Shown: in pieces, positions 16,664-24,901 of the stretch
Layout of the letters: every line of letters begins with the position of its first letter
Position numbering within the stretch: position 1 is the first letter of the stretch
Source of the DNA: Xanthomonas bonasiae
GTDB lineage: Bacteria > Pseudomonadota > Gammaproteobacteria > Xanthomonadales > Xanthomonadaceae
Length of the DNA: 64,000 bases
Assembly (NCBI RefSeq): GCF_017163705.1
Contig: NZ_JAFIWB010000024.1
Span: forward strand, 32,850 to 96,849
Direction of reading: 5' to 3'
Program-made: the position numbers and the translations under genes
The notes under the pieces: generated by a model
Databases searched by the model: none
Seen by the model: only the letters and a program-made list of their open reading frames with translations
What the model was told of the DNA's origin: nothing

Positions 16664-18553
16664 TTACGCCACCCGGCTGCGCCGCGCGCGCTCCAGGTGC
16701 ACCAGCAGCAGCGAGATCGCCGCCGGGGTCATGCCGGGAATGCGCTGCGCCTGGCCCACGGTCTGCGGGCGCACGCGCTGCAGCTTCTGCTGTACCTCGG
16801 CCGACAGCCCGCGCACCTGCGCGTAGTCGAACGCCTCGGCGATCGGCGTGTCCTCGTGGCGCTGCTGGCGCGCGATCTCGTCGCGCTGGCGGTCCAGGTA
16901 GCCGGCGTACTTGATGCCGATCTCGACCTGCTCGGCGACCTGCGCGTCGTCCACGCCCGGGCCCAGCGACGGCACCCGCATCAGCGCGGCGTAGTCCAGC
17001 TCCGGGCGCTTGATCAGGTCGAGCACGGTGGTCTCGCGGCTCACCGCCACGCCCAGCGTCGCGGCGACCTCGCGGCCCAGCGCATTGCCGGGCGTGGCCC
17101 ACAGCGCGCGCAGCCGCTCGTTCTCCCGCGCCACCGCCTCCTGCTTGGCCTGGAAGCGCGCCCAGCGCGCCTCGCCGACCAGGCCCAGGTCGTGGCCGAT
17201 GCCGGTCAGGCGTGCATCCGCGTTGTCCTCGCGCAGCTGCAGCCGGTATTCGGCGCGGCTGGTGAACATGCGGTACGGCTCGGTGGTGCCGTGGGTGATC
17301 AGGTCGTCGATCAGCACGCCGATGTAGGCCTGGTCGCGGCGCGGCGTCCACGGCTCCAGCCCGCGCACCTGGCGCGCGGCATTGAGCCCGGCGATCAGAC
17401 CCTGCGCGGCCGCTTCCTCGTAGCCAGTGGTGCCGTTGATCTGGCCGGCGAAGAACAGCCCGGGCATCGCCTTGGTCTCCAGCGAGGCCTTCAGCCCGCG
17501 CGGGTCGAAGAAGTCGTATTCGATCGCGTAGCCGGGACGGGTGATGTGCGCGCGCTCGAAGCCGCGGATCGAGCGCGCCAGCTCCAGCTGCACGTCGAAC
17601 GGCAGCGAGGTGGAGATGCCGTTGGGATAGATCTCGGCCACGTCCAGGCCTTCCGGCTCGACGAAGATCTGGTGGCTGGCCTTCTCGGCGAAGCGCACCA
17701 CCTTGTCCTCGATCGACGGGCAGTAGCGCGGGCCGATGCCCTCGATCTGGCCGGTGTACAGCGGCGAGCGGTCCAGCGCGCCGCGGATGATGTCATGGGT
17801 GCGCTCGGTGGTATGGGTGATCCAGCACGAGACCTGCCGCGGATGCTGGGCGAGCTCGCCCATGAACGACATCACCGGCAGCGGATCGTCGCCGGGCTGC
17901 TCCTCCATCGCCGCGTAGTCCAGGCTGCGCCCGTCGATGCGCGGCGGGGTACCGGTCTTGAGCCGGTCCACGCCGAAGCGGCCGTCGCGCAGCGTCTGCG
18001 CCAGCGCGGTGGCCGGCGGGTCGCCGGCGCGGCCGCCGGCGTACTGGGTCTGGCCGATGTGGATCTTGCCGGCCAGGAAGGTACCGGCGGTCAGCACCAC
18101 CGCCGCCGCCTCGAAGCGCAGGCCGGTCTGGGTGACGGCGCCGCGCACGCGCTCGCCCTCCACGATCAGCGCGTCCACCGCGGCCTGGAACAGGGTCAGG
18201 TCGGGCTGCGCCTCGACCAGGCGCCGGACCGCGCCGCGATACAGGTTGCGGTCGGCCTGGCAGCGGGTGGCGCGCACCGCCGGGCCCTTGGAGGCATTGA
18301 GCGTGCGCCACTGGATGCCGGCCAGGTCGGCGGCATGCGCCATCGCCCCGCCCAGCGCATCGATCTCCTTGACCAGATGGCCCTTGCCGATGCCGCCGAT
18401 GGCCGGGTTGCAGCTCATCGCGCCCACCGTCTCCACGTTGTGGGTCAGCAGCAGGGTGCGCGCGCCAGCGCGCGCGGAGGCCAGCGCCGCTTCGGTGCCG
18501 GCATGGCCGCCGCCGATCACGATGACGTCGTAGCGGTAGAAGGAATCGCTCAT
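16664..18553 (-). CDS. mnmG: tRNA uridine-5-carboxymethylaminomethyl modification enzyme MnmG (GidA)
   Basis: 629 residues from the ATG at 18553, the same length as the E. coli enzyme. The N-terminal FAD site is [20 protein letters not shown], and the GidA signatures [20 protein letters not shown] and [20 protein letters not shown] are intact. With MnmE it installs the 5-carboxymethylaminomethyl group at U34 of several tRNAs, using FAD, glycine and methylene-tetrahydrofolate. The C-terminal helical domain ends [20 protein letters not shown]. The upstream region to 18690 is divergent from a candidate small RNA unit. A possible downstream partner is the nucleotidyltransferase gene. Confidence 0.97.
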   Translation of the reverse strand: MSDSFYRYDVIVIGGGHAGTEAALASARAGARTLLLTHNVETVGAMSCNPAIGGIGKGHLVKEIDALGGAMAHAADLAGIQWRTLNASKGPAVRATRCQADRNLYRGAVRRLVEAQPDLTLFQAAVDALIVEGERVRGAVTQTGLRFEAAAVVLTAGTFLAGKIHIGQTQYAGGRAGDPPATALAQTLRDGRFGVDRLKTGTPPRIDGRSLDYAAMEEQPGDDPLPVMSFMGELAQHPRQVSCWITHTTERTHDIIRGALDRSPLYTGQIEGIGPRYCPSIEDKVVRFAEKASHQIFVEPEGLDVAEIYPNGISTSLPFDVQLELARSIRGFERAHITRPGYAIEYDFFDPRGLKASLETKAMPGLFFAGQINGTTGYEEAAAQGLIAGLNAARQVRGLEPWTPRRDQAYIGVLIDDLITHGTTEPYRMFTSRAEYRLQLREDNADARLTGIGHDLGLVGEARWARFQAKQEAVARENERLRALWATPGNALGREVAATLGVAVSRETTVLDLIKRPELDYAALMRVPSLGPGVDDAQVAEQVEIGIKYAGYLDRQRDEIARQQRHEDTPIAEAFDYAQVRGLSAEVQQKLQRVRPQTVGQAQRIPGMTPAAISLLLVHLERARRSRVA

Positions 18554-18669
18554 CGGGTATTCGTCCGCCCGGTCGCGCGGACCGGGATGGGGGCGTGCGC
18601 GGGACGGCGCGCGCCGAAAAACGGAATTTTTGGAGTTCGCATCACAGTTTACGGATTCGGCCCTAAAGT

Positions 18670-18685
18670 TGGCACGTAGTCTGCA
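18670..18685 (+). promoter_or_regulatory. Sigma-54 (-24/-12) promoter
   Basis: TTGGCACG followed by TAGTCTGCA puts GG at 18671-18672 and GC at 18683-18684, with exactly 10 bp between them, the defining spacing. The -24 box matches YTGGCACG fully; the -12 box is CTGCA against TTGCW. Predicted start of transcription is near 18696. No enhancer site was recognised upstream. Confidence 0.7.
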
Positions 18686-18695
18686 GATATCCCTA

Positions 18696-18811
18696 CTGCA
18701 CCCAACGTGGCATTGCGTCAGGGGCGTACGACTGGAATTGGAACAGGGGCCAGTCACGCGCACGTTGGGGGAGCTGGGGGCCGGTAGTCGGGGGACTGCC
18801 GGCCCTTTTTT
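18696..18811 (+). ncRNA. Candidate sigma-54-dependent small RNA, about 115 nt
   Basis: The stretch between a sigma-54 promoter and a strong intrinsic terminator has no credible reading frame but folds well. Outer stem: CCCAACGTG (18701-18709) with CACGTTGGG (18761-18769), 9 bp perfect. Inner hairpin: GACTGG (18730-18735) with CCAGTC (18750-18755), loop AATTGGAACAGGGG. The terminator hairpin follows. Four GGA triplets are present (18733, 18739, 18770 and 18793, approximate), two of them in or beside the inner hairpin, which would suit RsmA/CsrA binding. It points away from mnmG. Whether it matches a named Xanthomonas sRNA cannot be told here. Confidence 0.65.
18778..18811 (+). terminator. Strong Rho-independent terminator of the small RNA
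   Basis: GGGCCGGTAGTC (18778-18789) pairs with GACTGCCGGCCC (18794-18805) over 12 bp with one G-U pair, closing a GGGG loop, and is followed by six T. It ends the transcript predicted from the sigma-54 promoter 85 bp upstream. Confidence 0.9.
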
Positions 18812-18857
18812 ATGTCTGCGATTCGGGTCCGATGCCAGCAACCGCAAGGCCCGAACG

Positions 18858-18891
18858 CGAAAAGCCCCGGCGAACCGGGGCTTTTCGTTTT
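18858..18891. terminator. Bidirectional terminator hairpin
   Basis: CGAAAAGCCCCGG (18858-18870) pairs perfectly with CCGGGGCTTTTCG (18875-18887) around CGAA, followed by TTTT on the + strand. Read leftward it lies beyond the stop of the lipoprotein gene at 19054-19608 and probably ends that transcript. Immediately upstream in that direction, CCGACAGGG/CCCTGTCGG (18904-18912 and 18937-18945) forms a further stem in the 3' untranslated region. Confidence 0.8.
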
Positions 18892-19053
18892 AGGCGCCGA
18901 CGCCCGACAGGGCCGGAACAGGGGGGATCCAGATTTCCCTGTCGGACATCGACATAGACGGTGGGGCGATCGCTTCGGGTCATAAAGCGACGCAGGCGGT
19001 CACCCCGTACGACGTAGAGTGCGTCTTGTGCCTGCGTGAAATCAAGCCTTTTC

Positions 19054-19608
19054 TTAGGGCTCTAGTGTGCGCTTCGTCCCATTGCTACGACCCAGATTGC
19101 CAGGCCGGGGCGCGGCCGGACGCGGCTGGGCGGCCGGCCGCGGCGCGCTGGCCGGACGTGGCTGCATCGACTGCGGACGCGGCTGCATCGCCTGAGGGCG
19201 TGGGCCGGCGTTGGCGGCATCGGGACGGCGCAGCCGGTCCAGGTCGCGCCACGGCGACTTGACCCGGCCGCCGCCACCGCCGATGACCGGCGGCGGTCGG
19301 TCCGGCGGGCGGCCGTTGTCGTCGGGCCGCGGGCGCGGCGGCGGACGGTGCCGCGGCGGACCGTAGTAGTCGCGGTAGTAGTAAGGGCCGCCGTAGCCGT
19401 AGTAGCCATAGCCGTAATAACCGGCGCCATAGCCATAGGGCACGGCACCATAAGGCGCGTAGTAGCCGTCGGAATAGCCGTCCGGATAGCGGTATTCGAC
19501 CGAGGGGGCACCGCGGTAATAGCCGCCACCGCTGTCGGCGTAGTCGTAGGTGGCGCAGCCGCTCAGCGTGGCCAGCAATCCAGCGGCCAAGATCAGGCGC
19601 ATGTTCAT
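19054..19608 (-). CDS. Tyr/Gly-rich outer-membrane lipoprotein with Pro/Arg-rich tail
   Basis: 184 residues. The signal peptide ends LATLSGCA, a lipobox with Cys at residue 18, so it is a predicted lipoprotein. Residues 20-85 are dominated by Tyr, Gly and Pro (for example YGAGYYGYGYYGYGGPYYYR). Residues 85-184 are rich in Pro, Arg, Gln and Ala with repeats of the type QPRPQSMQPRPAS. No catalytic domain is apparent; the composition suggests a disordered envelope-attached protein. The ATG at 19608 has GGGAGAGGA 7 nt upstream. Proteins of this kind are common unnamed lipoproteins in Xanthomonas. Function unknown. Confidence 0.85.
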   Translation of the reverse strand: MNMRLILAAGLLATLSGCATYDYADSGGGYYRGAPSVEYRYPDGYSDGYYAPYGAVPYGYGAGYYGYGYYGYGGPYYYRDYYGPPRHRPPPRPRPDDNGRPPDRPPPVIGGGGGRVKSPWRDLDRLRRPDAANAGPRPQAMQPRPQSMQPRPASAPRPAAQPRPAAPRPGNLGRSNGTKRTLEP

Positions 19609-19773
19609 GGCGAATCCTCTCCCTGAGGCTGACAGACAGGTTCGGCGTGTTGCATTGAATGCCCCCTTAACCCGCTTCGTCGTTGATTGAACGCTTAAGT
19701 CGCGTGCAACGGCTGTGTTGCCTTGGCAGCCCGCGACACCGCGAACTTGGGACGATACGCTAACCTTTCACGC

Positions 19774-20733
19774 ATGTTCTCATCTTCACTGCCCGTTTTC
19801 GCGGATGTGACCGCCGCCGCCGCGCGGATCGCGCCGCATGCCCAGGTGACGCCGGTCCTGCGCTCGCGGGCGCTGGACGCGTCGACCGGCGCGACACTGT
19901 TCTTCAAGGCCGAGCACCTGCAGCGCAGCGGCGCGTTCAAGTTCCGCGGCGCCTGCAATGCGGTGTGGGCGCTGAGCGAGGCGCAGGCCGCGCGCGGCGT
20001 GGTCACCCATTCCTCGGGCAACCACGGTGCGGCCCTGGCGCAGGCCGCGCGTAGCCGCGGCATCGGCTGCCACGTGGTGGTGCCGGAGGGCGCGGTGGCG
20101 GCCAAGCTGGCCAACATCGCCCGCGACGGCGCCACCCTGTGGCGCTGCGAAGCCGGCATCGCAGCGCGCGAGGCGATGTGCGCGCAGGTGCAGCAGCAGA
20201 CCGGCGCGACCCTGGTGCATCCGTATACCGATCCGGCGGTGATCGCCGGCCAGGGCACCGCGACCCTGGAATTGCTCGGCGCCAGCGGCCCGCTCGACCT
20301 GCTGGTGGTGCCGGTCGGCGGCGGCGGCCTGGCCGCCGGCAGCCGCCTGGCGCTGTCGGCGCTGGCGCCGCAGGCACGCCTGCTGCTGGCCGAGCCGGCC
20401 GGCGCCGCCGACACCGCGCGCTCGCTGGCGGCCGGCGCGCTGCGCGTGGACTTCGTTCCGGACACGGTCTGCGACGGCCTGCGCGGCACTCTCGGCGCGC
20501 CCAACTTCGCGCTGCTGCATGGCCAGGCGGAGACGATCGTGGTCGAGGACGCCGCCACCGTGGCGGCGATGCGGTTGCTGTGGCAGGTGCTCAAGCAGGT
20601 GGTGGAACCCTCGTCGGCGATCGCGCTGGCGGCGGTGCTGGCGCAGCCCGAGCGCTTCGCCGGGCGCCGGGTCGGGCTGATCCTGTCCGGCGGCAACGTC
20701 GACCTCGACACCCTGCCGTGGGGCGCGGCTTGA
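19774..20733 (+). CDS. PLP-dependent threonine/serine dehydratase (or serine racemase)
   Basis: 319 residues of the beta (fold-type II) PLP family. The PLP Lys is in RSGAFKFRGACNA (about residue 55). The phosphate-side signature is SSGNHGAALAQAA, the glycine-rich phosphate-binding loop is VGGGGLAAGSRLAL, and the C-terminal SGGNVDLD is diagnostic. It lacks the C-terminal ACT regulatory domains of IlvA, so it is the short catabolic/racemase form. It would convert threonine to 2-oxobutyrate or serine to pyruvate, or racemise serine; the sequence does not decide. It overlaps the YdcF gene by 4 bp. Confidence 0.9.
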   Translation: MFSSSLPVFADVTAAAARIAPHAQVTPVLRSRALDASTGATLFFKAEHLQRSGAFKFRGACNAVWALSEAQAARGVVTHSSGNHGAALAQAARSRGIGCHVVVPEGAVAAKLANIARDGATLWRCEAGIAAREAMCAQVQQQTGATLVHPYTDPAVIAGQGTATLELLGASGPLDLLVVPVGGGGLAAGSRLALSALAPQARLLLAEPAGAADTARSLAAGALRVDFVPDTVCDGLRGTLGAPNFALLHGQAETIVVEDAATVAAMRLLWQVLKQVVEPSSAIALAAVLAQPERFAGRRVGLILSGGNVDLDTLPWGAA

Positions 20734-21335
20734 AGCCGCGGCGGCGGCGCGGCTGGCTGGGCTGGCTCGGTCGGCTGGCCGCGGTGCTGGGCCTGTGGCT
20801 GCTGGGCGTGGCGATCTACATCGTCTGGGTCGGCGACCGCGACCAGGCGGCGCCGGCCGACGCGATCATCGTGCTCGGCGCGGCCGCCTACGACGCCAAG
20901 CCCTCGCCGGTGTTCGAGGAACGCATCCGCCACGGCCTGGACCTGTACCAGCGCGGCTATGCGCCGACCCTGATCTTCACCGGCGGCTTCGGCGGCAACG
21001 GCGCGCGTTTCGCCGAATCGCAGGTGGCGCGCCGCTACGCGCTGCGCCACGACGTGCCGGCCGACGCGATCCTGATCGAGACCGTCTCGCGTACCACCCG
21101 CCAGAACCTGCTCGAGGCGCGCGGGTTGATGCGCAGCCACGGCCTGCACCGGGCGATCGTCGTCAGCGATCCGCTGCACATGGCGCGGGCGCTGCGGCTG
21201 TGCCGCGAGCTGCAGATCGACGCGCTGGCGTCCTCGACCCCGAGCACCCGCTTCCGCAGCTTCCAGACCCGCTGGCGCTTCCTGCTGCAGGAGGTCTACT
21301 TCTTTCACCGCGACCTGCTGGTGCCGGGCGCCTGA
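20730..21335 (+). CDS. YdcF family protein (DUF218)
   Basis: 201 residues from a TTG start at 20730 that overlaps the upstream TGA, a usual coupled-start arrangement; the next in-frame candidates would remove the basic end and the single membrane helix (about residues 10-35). The DUF218 core has ADAIIVLGAAAYDAKPSPVF, TGGFGGNGARFAESQVARRY, and the late VSDPLHMARALRLC. Members such as E. coli YdcF, SanA and ElyC are membrane-anchored, bind nucleotides or act in envelope metabolism; the reaction here is unknown. It is probably co-transcribed with the dehydratase. Confidence 0.87.
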   Translation: MKPRRRRGWLGWLGRLAAVLGLWLLGVAIYIVWVGDRDQAAPADAIIVLGAAAYDAKPSPVFEERIRHGLDLYQRGYAPTLIFTGGFGGNGARFAESQVARRYALRHDVPADAILIETVSRTTRQNLLEARGLMRSHGLHRAIVVSDPLHMARALRLCRELQIDALASSTPSTRFRSFQTRWRFLLQEVYFFHRDLLVPGA

Positions 21336-21387
21336 GCGGGCCCGGCCGCCGTATCATGGGCGCCCGGCATGGCATGAGGTGGTGGCG

Positions 21388-21816
21388 ATGAAGATCGACG
21401 GAACCCGCGAGCAGGACCGCGCCATCGAACTGGTGCTGTCCTATTACGACGCGTTCAACCGCGGCGACTGGGCGGCGATGCTCGACAAGCTGACCGACGA
21501 CGTGGCGCACGACCTCAACCAGGGCGCGCGCGAGACCGGCAAGGACACCTTCGCCGCGTTCCTGCAGCGGATGAACGCCAGCTACCGCGAACAGCTGCGC
21601 GACATCGTGGTGCTGGGCGGGCAGGACGGCCGCCGCGCCGCCGCCGAGTACGTGGTGCACGGCGAATACCATCACACCGACGAAGGCCTGCCGCCGGCGC
21701 GCGGGCAGACCTACGTGCTGCCGGGCGGGGCGTTCTTCGACATCCGCGACGGCAAGATCGCCCGGGTCAGCAACTACTACAACCTGCAGGACTGGATCGA
21801 CCAGGTGTCAGCCTGA
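21388..21816 (+). CDS. Ketosteroid isomerase-related NTF2-like protein (SnoaL-like)
   Basis: 142 residues forming one SnoaL/NTF2-like domain: an N-terminal helix pair (AIELVLSYYDAFNRGDWAAM), then LTDDVAHDLNQGARETGKDTF and a C-terminal sheet with GGAFFDIRDGKIARVSNYYN. It matches the small family named ketosteroid isomerase-related protein. Such cone-shaped folds bind small hydrophobic ligands; no substrate can be assigned. The ATG at 21388 has GAGGTGG 5 nt upstream. It lies 52 bp after the YdcF gene on the same strand and may be co-transcribed. A perfect palindromic repeat follows. Confidence 0.85.
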   Translation: MKIDGTREQDRAIELVLSYYDAFNRGDWAAMLDKLTDDVAHDLNQGARETGKDTFAAFLQRMNASYREQLRDIVVLGGQDGRRAAAEYVVHGEYHHTDEGLPPARGQTYVLPGGAFFDIRDGKIARVSNYYNLQDWIDQVSA

Positions 21817-21873
21817 GCGCTGTCCAGCGCAGTCGGGTGTGCCGCGCTGGAACTGCGGCGGCCTGGGCTGCCG

Positions 21874-21941
21874 TGTAGGAGCGGCTTCAGCCGCGACAGG
21901 CGTTACCGGTAACGCCTGTCGCGGCTGAAGCCGCTCCTACA
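21874..21941. repeat. Perfect 68-bp palindrome
   Basis: The two 34-bp halves are exact reverse complements with no spacer: TGTAGGAGCGGCTTCAGCCG begins one half, and the centre is GTTACC/GGTAAC. It is the most intact copy of the palindrome family seen at 2123 and 13916. It lies between convergent genes (NTF2-like protein and bioC) and could fold as a long RNA hairpin from either strand. Confidence 0.95.
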
Positions 21942-21969
21942 GGTAGTGCATCCGGTTCTGGGCTCTTAC

Positions 21970-21997
21970 GATTCCCGATTCCCGATTCCCGATTCCC
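21970..21997. repeat. Tandem GATTCCC x4
   Basis: Four exact copies of the heptamer GATTCCC lie 18 bp from the stop codon end of bioC. They belong to the ATTCCC string family that recurs next to gene ends at 22.95, 23.27, 46.4, 47.2, 47.4, 56.9 and 57.1 kb. The number of copies is likely to vary between strains. Confidence 0.95.
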
Positions 21998-22015
21998 GGA
22001 GCGAAGCGCGTCGCC

Positions 22016-22906
22016 TCAATCGCCGCGGCGGCGGATCGGGATCGCCGACACCGGCACCGCGGCGATCTCGCTGCCGCCTTCGCGGATCGGCGCGCCCGGC
22101 GGCGGTGCCCAGGCGTGCGCATAGATCACTTCCCAACTGCTCGGCAGCGTGCCGTCGGCGTTGCGCAGCGGCTCGTAGGCGGCGCTGGCGGCGGCGAAAC
22201 GGCCGCGTCCGGTCAGCGTATGGCGGCGCGCGTGCAGCGCGTTGGTCGCGCCGATCGCGCGCAATTCGCGCATCAGCGCGGCCAGGTCGGGATAGGTGAG
22301 GGTGAACAGGTCGCGGTCCAGCACCGGGTCGCGGAAGCCGGACAGCATCAGCGCATCGCCGAACTGCGCGATCGGCGCGAAGCGGCTCACGTGCGGCGCC
22401 TCGCGGTCGGCGTGCGCGAATGCCTCGCGCAGTTCCACCAGCGTGTCCGGGCCGAAGCTGGAGCACAGCAGCAGGCCGCCGGGCTTGAGCACGCGGCGGA
22501 AACCGGCGAACACCGCCGGCAGGTCCTCGACCCACTGCAGGCACAGGTTGCTGAAGATCACATCGACGCTGTGCTCGGCCAGCGGCAGCGCGCGCGCGTC
22601 GGCGCAGACGCGGCCGAACGGCTTCCACCAGCCGGCCTGGCGCTTGGCCTGCTGCAGCATCGGCAGCGCCTGGTCGAGCGCGATCACCTGCGCGCGCGGC
22701 CAGCGCTTCTTCATCGTCGCCGCGGCGTGCGCGGGGCCGCTGCCCACGTCCAGCACCACCTGCGGCACGCGGTCGCCGAGATAGTCCAGCGATTCCAGCA
22801 GGCGCTTCTCGACCTCGTGCTGCAGGGCGGCGGCGGCATCGTAGCTGGCGGCCGCGCGCGAGAACGCGCGGCGGATGTGGTTGGCATCGAACGAAGAAGG
22901 ATCCAT
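22016..22906 (-). CDS. bioC: Malonyl-[ACP] O-methyltransferase BioC
   Basis: 296 residues from the ATG at 22906; the frame runs further upstream into repeat DNA. A class I SAM-dependent methyltransferase: the SAM site is VVLDVGSGPAHAAATMKKRW, then DQALPMLQQA, DARALPLAEHSVDVIFSNLC and the BioC-like LQWVEDLPAVFAGFRRVLKP. BioC methylates malonyl-ACP to start pimeloyl formation for biotin. It is separated from bioH by two unrelated genes, so it may have its own promoter. It has no clear ribosome site. The N-terminal FDANHIRRAFSRAAASYDAA is the usual BioC opening. Confidence 0.93.
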   Translation of the reverse strand: MDPSSFDANHIRRAFSRAAASYDAAAALQHEVEKRLLESLDYLGDRVPQVVLDVGSGPAHAAATMKKRWPRAQVIALDQALPMLQQAKRQAGWWKPFGRVCADARALPLAEHSVDVIFSNLCLQWVEDLPAVFAGFRRVLKPGGLLLCSSFGPDTLVELREAFAHADREAPHVSRFAPIAQFGDALMLSGFRDPVLDRDLFTLTYPDLAALMRELRAIGATNALHARRHTLTGRGRFAAASAAYEPLRNADGTLPSSWEVIYAHAWAPPPGAPIREGGSEIAAVPVSAIPIRRRGD

Positions 22907-23298
22907 CGGCGCATTATCGCCGGCCGCGGCGCGCAGCGGCCAGCGAAAAGCCGGGAATGGGGAATCGGGAGTGGGGAATCGAAACGGCTGCGGCGGCGAG
23001 GCGGTCGCCTGGCTTACCCATTCCCGTCTCTCCATTCCTCAATTCCCATCGCATCAGTCCGAGCGCATCAGCGGACACCGCGCGGACCGCACGCAGCCAT
23101 TCACTCCGTCTCGAACCCTGTCCCTTTCCAGGATGGGCCGCGCACCGAGCAACAGGATCTGCCCACTGACGCAATGGCCTGTGCATTGCACGCAGGCGCG
23201 CAGGCCGCACCGAACGCATCCGCACTACAAACGTCAAACATCGGAAGCCACGGCGCGCAGTCCCCCATCCCCACTCCCGAATCCCCACTCCCGGCTCT
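22907..23298. other. Intergenic region with ATTCCC-type strings at both ends
   Basis: 392 bp between bioC and the SDR gene. Near bioC, 22955-22981 carries G-rich strings (CCGGGAATGGGGAATCGGGA then GTGGGGAATCG); 23021-23047 has CATTCCCGTC and related words. Next to the SDR stop, 23262-23296 carries CCCCATCCCCACTCCCGAAT and CCCCACTCCC. I see no gene between them. Confidence 0.7.
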
Positions 23299-24081
23299 TC
23301 AGAACGTCCCTGGATAGGCCCCGCCATCGAGCAACAGGTTCTGCCCGCTGAGGTAGCCGGCCTGCGCGCTGCACAGGAATGCGCAGGCCGCGCCGAATTC
23401 CTCCGCCGTGCCGAAACGCCCGGCCGGGATCTGCCCGCGCTTCTGCGCCGCCACTGTCTCCACGTCGGTGCCGCTGCGCTGCGCGGCATGGGCGAAGTTG
23501 CCGCGCAGCCGGTCGGTGTCGAACTGGCCGGGCAGCAGATTGTTGATGGTGACGTTGTGCGCGACGGTGCGCCGCGCCAGCCCGGCGACGAAGCCGGTCA
23601 GGCCGGCGCGCGCGCCGTTGGACAGGCCCAGGCTGTCGATCGGCGCCTTCACCGCTGCCGAGGTGATGTTGACGATGCGGCCGAAGCCGCGCGCCTGCAT
23701 CGCATCGACGGTGGCGCGGATCAGCGCGATCGGCGCCAGCATGTTGGCGTCCAGTGCGCGCAGCCAGTCTTCGCGCTCCCAGTCGCGGAAGTCGCCCGGC
23801 GGCGGGCCGCCGGCGTTGTTGACCAAGATGTCGACCTGCGGGCATGCCGCCAGTGCGGCGGCGCGTCCGGCCTCGGTGGCGATGTCGGCGGCCACCGCGA
23901 TCACCGCGCCGGCGCCGGGCAGCGCGCGCAGGCCGTCCGCCGCCGCATCCAGCGCGTCCTGGCCGCGCGCCACGATCACCACGTTGACGCCTTCGCCGGC
24001 CAGCGCCCGCGCGCACCCCAGGCCCAGGCCCTTGCTCGAGGCGCAGACCAGCGCCCATCTGCCGGCGATGCCCAGATCCAT
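23299..24081 (-). CDS. SDR family oxidoreductase with altered catalytic residues
   Basis: 260 residues from the ATG at 24081, with GGAG 9 nt upstream. A Rossmann fold: the cofactor loop is CASSKGLGLGCARAL, then NNAGGPPPGDF and IVNITSAAV with the catalytic Ser. Where classical short-chain dehydrogenases have YxxxK, this has LSNGARAGLTGF, so Ser and Arg occupy the Tyr and Lys positions. That matches a FabG-like subfamily described as lacking the standard tetrad. The C-terminus PGQFDTDRL and SGQNLLLDGGAYPGTF is normal. It may reduce a substrate by another mechanism or be non-catalytic. It lies between bioC and bioH but is not a known biotin gene. Confidence 0.87.
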   Translation of the reverse strand: MDLGIAGRWALVCASSKGLGLGCARALAGEGVNVVIVARGQDALDAAADGLRALPGAGAVIAVAADIATEAGRAAALAACPQVDILVNNAGGPPPGDFRDWEREDWLRALDANMLAPIALIRATVDAMQARGFGRIVNITSAAVKAPIDSLGLSNGARAGLTGFVAGLARRTVAHNVTINNLLPGQFDTDRLRGNFAHAAQRSGTDVETVAAQKRGQIPAGRFGTAEEFGAACAFLCSAQAGYLSGQNLLLDGGAYPGTF

Positions 24082-24415
24082 GCGTTCGCTCCGCTCGTCG
24101 AAACCGCGATGATCGTCCATCGCCGTCGCGGCGGCCAGCCACGCGCCGCCTCGACGGTTGTTTGCGTGCGTTGTGCGGGCGCCCAGCGAGAACGATCCAC
24201 GAGCGTGATGCCGCGAGCCGTTTTGCGAACGCCAGTATTCGCACGCAGATGCGGCAACGCGAGGCGGGGTCTCCGGTCGGGTGCTGCAGGCTGCCGATCC
24301 GGTGGAGCGGCTCTTGGCGGACTCGGGCAATCGAACGCCGAGGATCATCGGCCTGGTGAGGACCTTGCCCTGGCCCCGCATCGGGTGGCGACACTGAGGG
24401 CCCGGTCGCGGTCGT
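24082..24415. other. Non-coding stretch upstream of the SDR gene
   Basis: 334 bp between the SDR start and the end of the next minus-strand gene. No repeat, hairpin with U-tract or credible frame was recognised. Confidence 0.5.
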
Positions 24416-24901
24416 TCATTCCGGACGGCTCTCCGTGATCCGCTGCGCCAGAGCGGCGTAGTAGGCGGCAGACGCCTGGTTTCCCTCTTGGCGCAAGCGC
24501 GCGGCGGTTTCGAGTGCAGCCGCTCGCGCTTGCGCGAACACGCGGTCGTCCTCGTTTGGCCGGAGGCCGTCGCTGCTCACGACACGCAAGGCCGCATCGA
24601 AGCGAACGGCTACCATCAATCCCCCCTCGTGCAGCATGAGCAGGCCCTCGGCCGGGCGGCCCTCCTGCATCCGTCCCGCGAAGAAGGCATACGGCTCGGC
24701 GGTCCCGGCCCTGACTATGCCGAGGCCGTCGGCGGCTCCATGTCGGCAACCGCCGAGCCATCGGGCAGGGGTGGCGTCCAGGTCCGCAGGCGCCTCGAAC
24801 CTGCAAGGCGCTGCCGGAGGCGACGACATGGCGGGCATGCTGGCGCTTGCCGCGAGCAGGAGCCCGAACATCCTGAGCATTCTGCCGAGCATCGATACCA
24901 T
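24416..24901 (-). CDS. Secreted protein with a MORN-like motif
   Basis: 161 residues. A signal peptide covers about residues 1-26 (MLRMFGLLLAASASMPAMSS). The mature part has two Cys and one motif, WLGGCRHGAADGLGIVRAG, that resembles a MORN repeat, followed by GRMQEGRPAEGLLMLHEGG, possibly a second. The C-terminal 50 residues are helical and Ala-rich. The start at 24901 has CAGGAGA 8 nt upstream. No enzymatic function can be assigned; it is probably periplasmic. It sits alone between bioH and the SDR gene. Confidence 0.78.
   Translation of the reverse strand: MVSMLGRMLRMFGLLLAASASMPAMSSPPAAPCRFEAPADLDATPARWLGGCRHGAADGLGIVRAGTAEPYAFFAGRMQEGRPAEGLLMLHEGGLMVAVRFDAALRVVSSDGLRPNEDDRVFAQARAAALETAARLRQEGNQASAAYYAALAQRITESRPE

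Noticed and set aside
18707..18787. A 26-codon frame starting GTG inside the candidate sRNA
   Set aside because: No Shine-Dalgarno sequence, Gly-rich low-complexity peptide, and the frame runs through both arms of conserved-looking stems.
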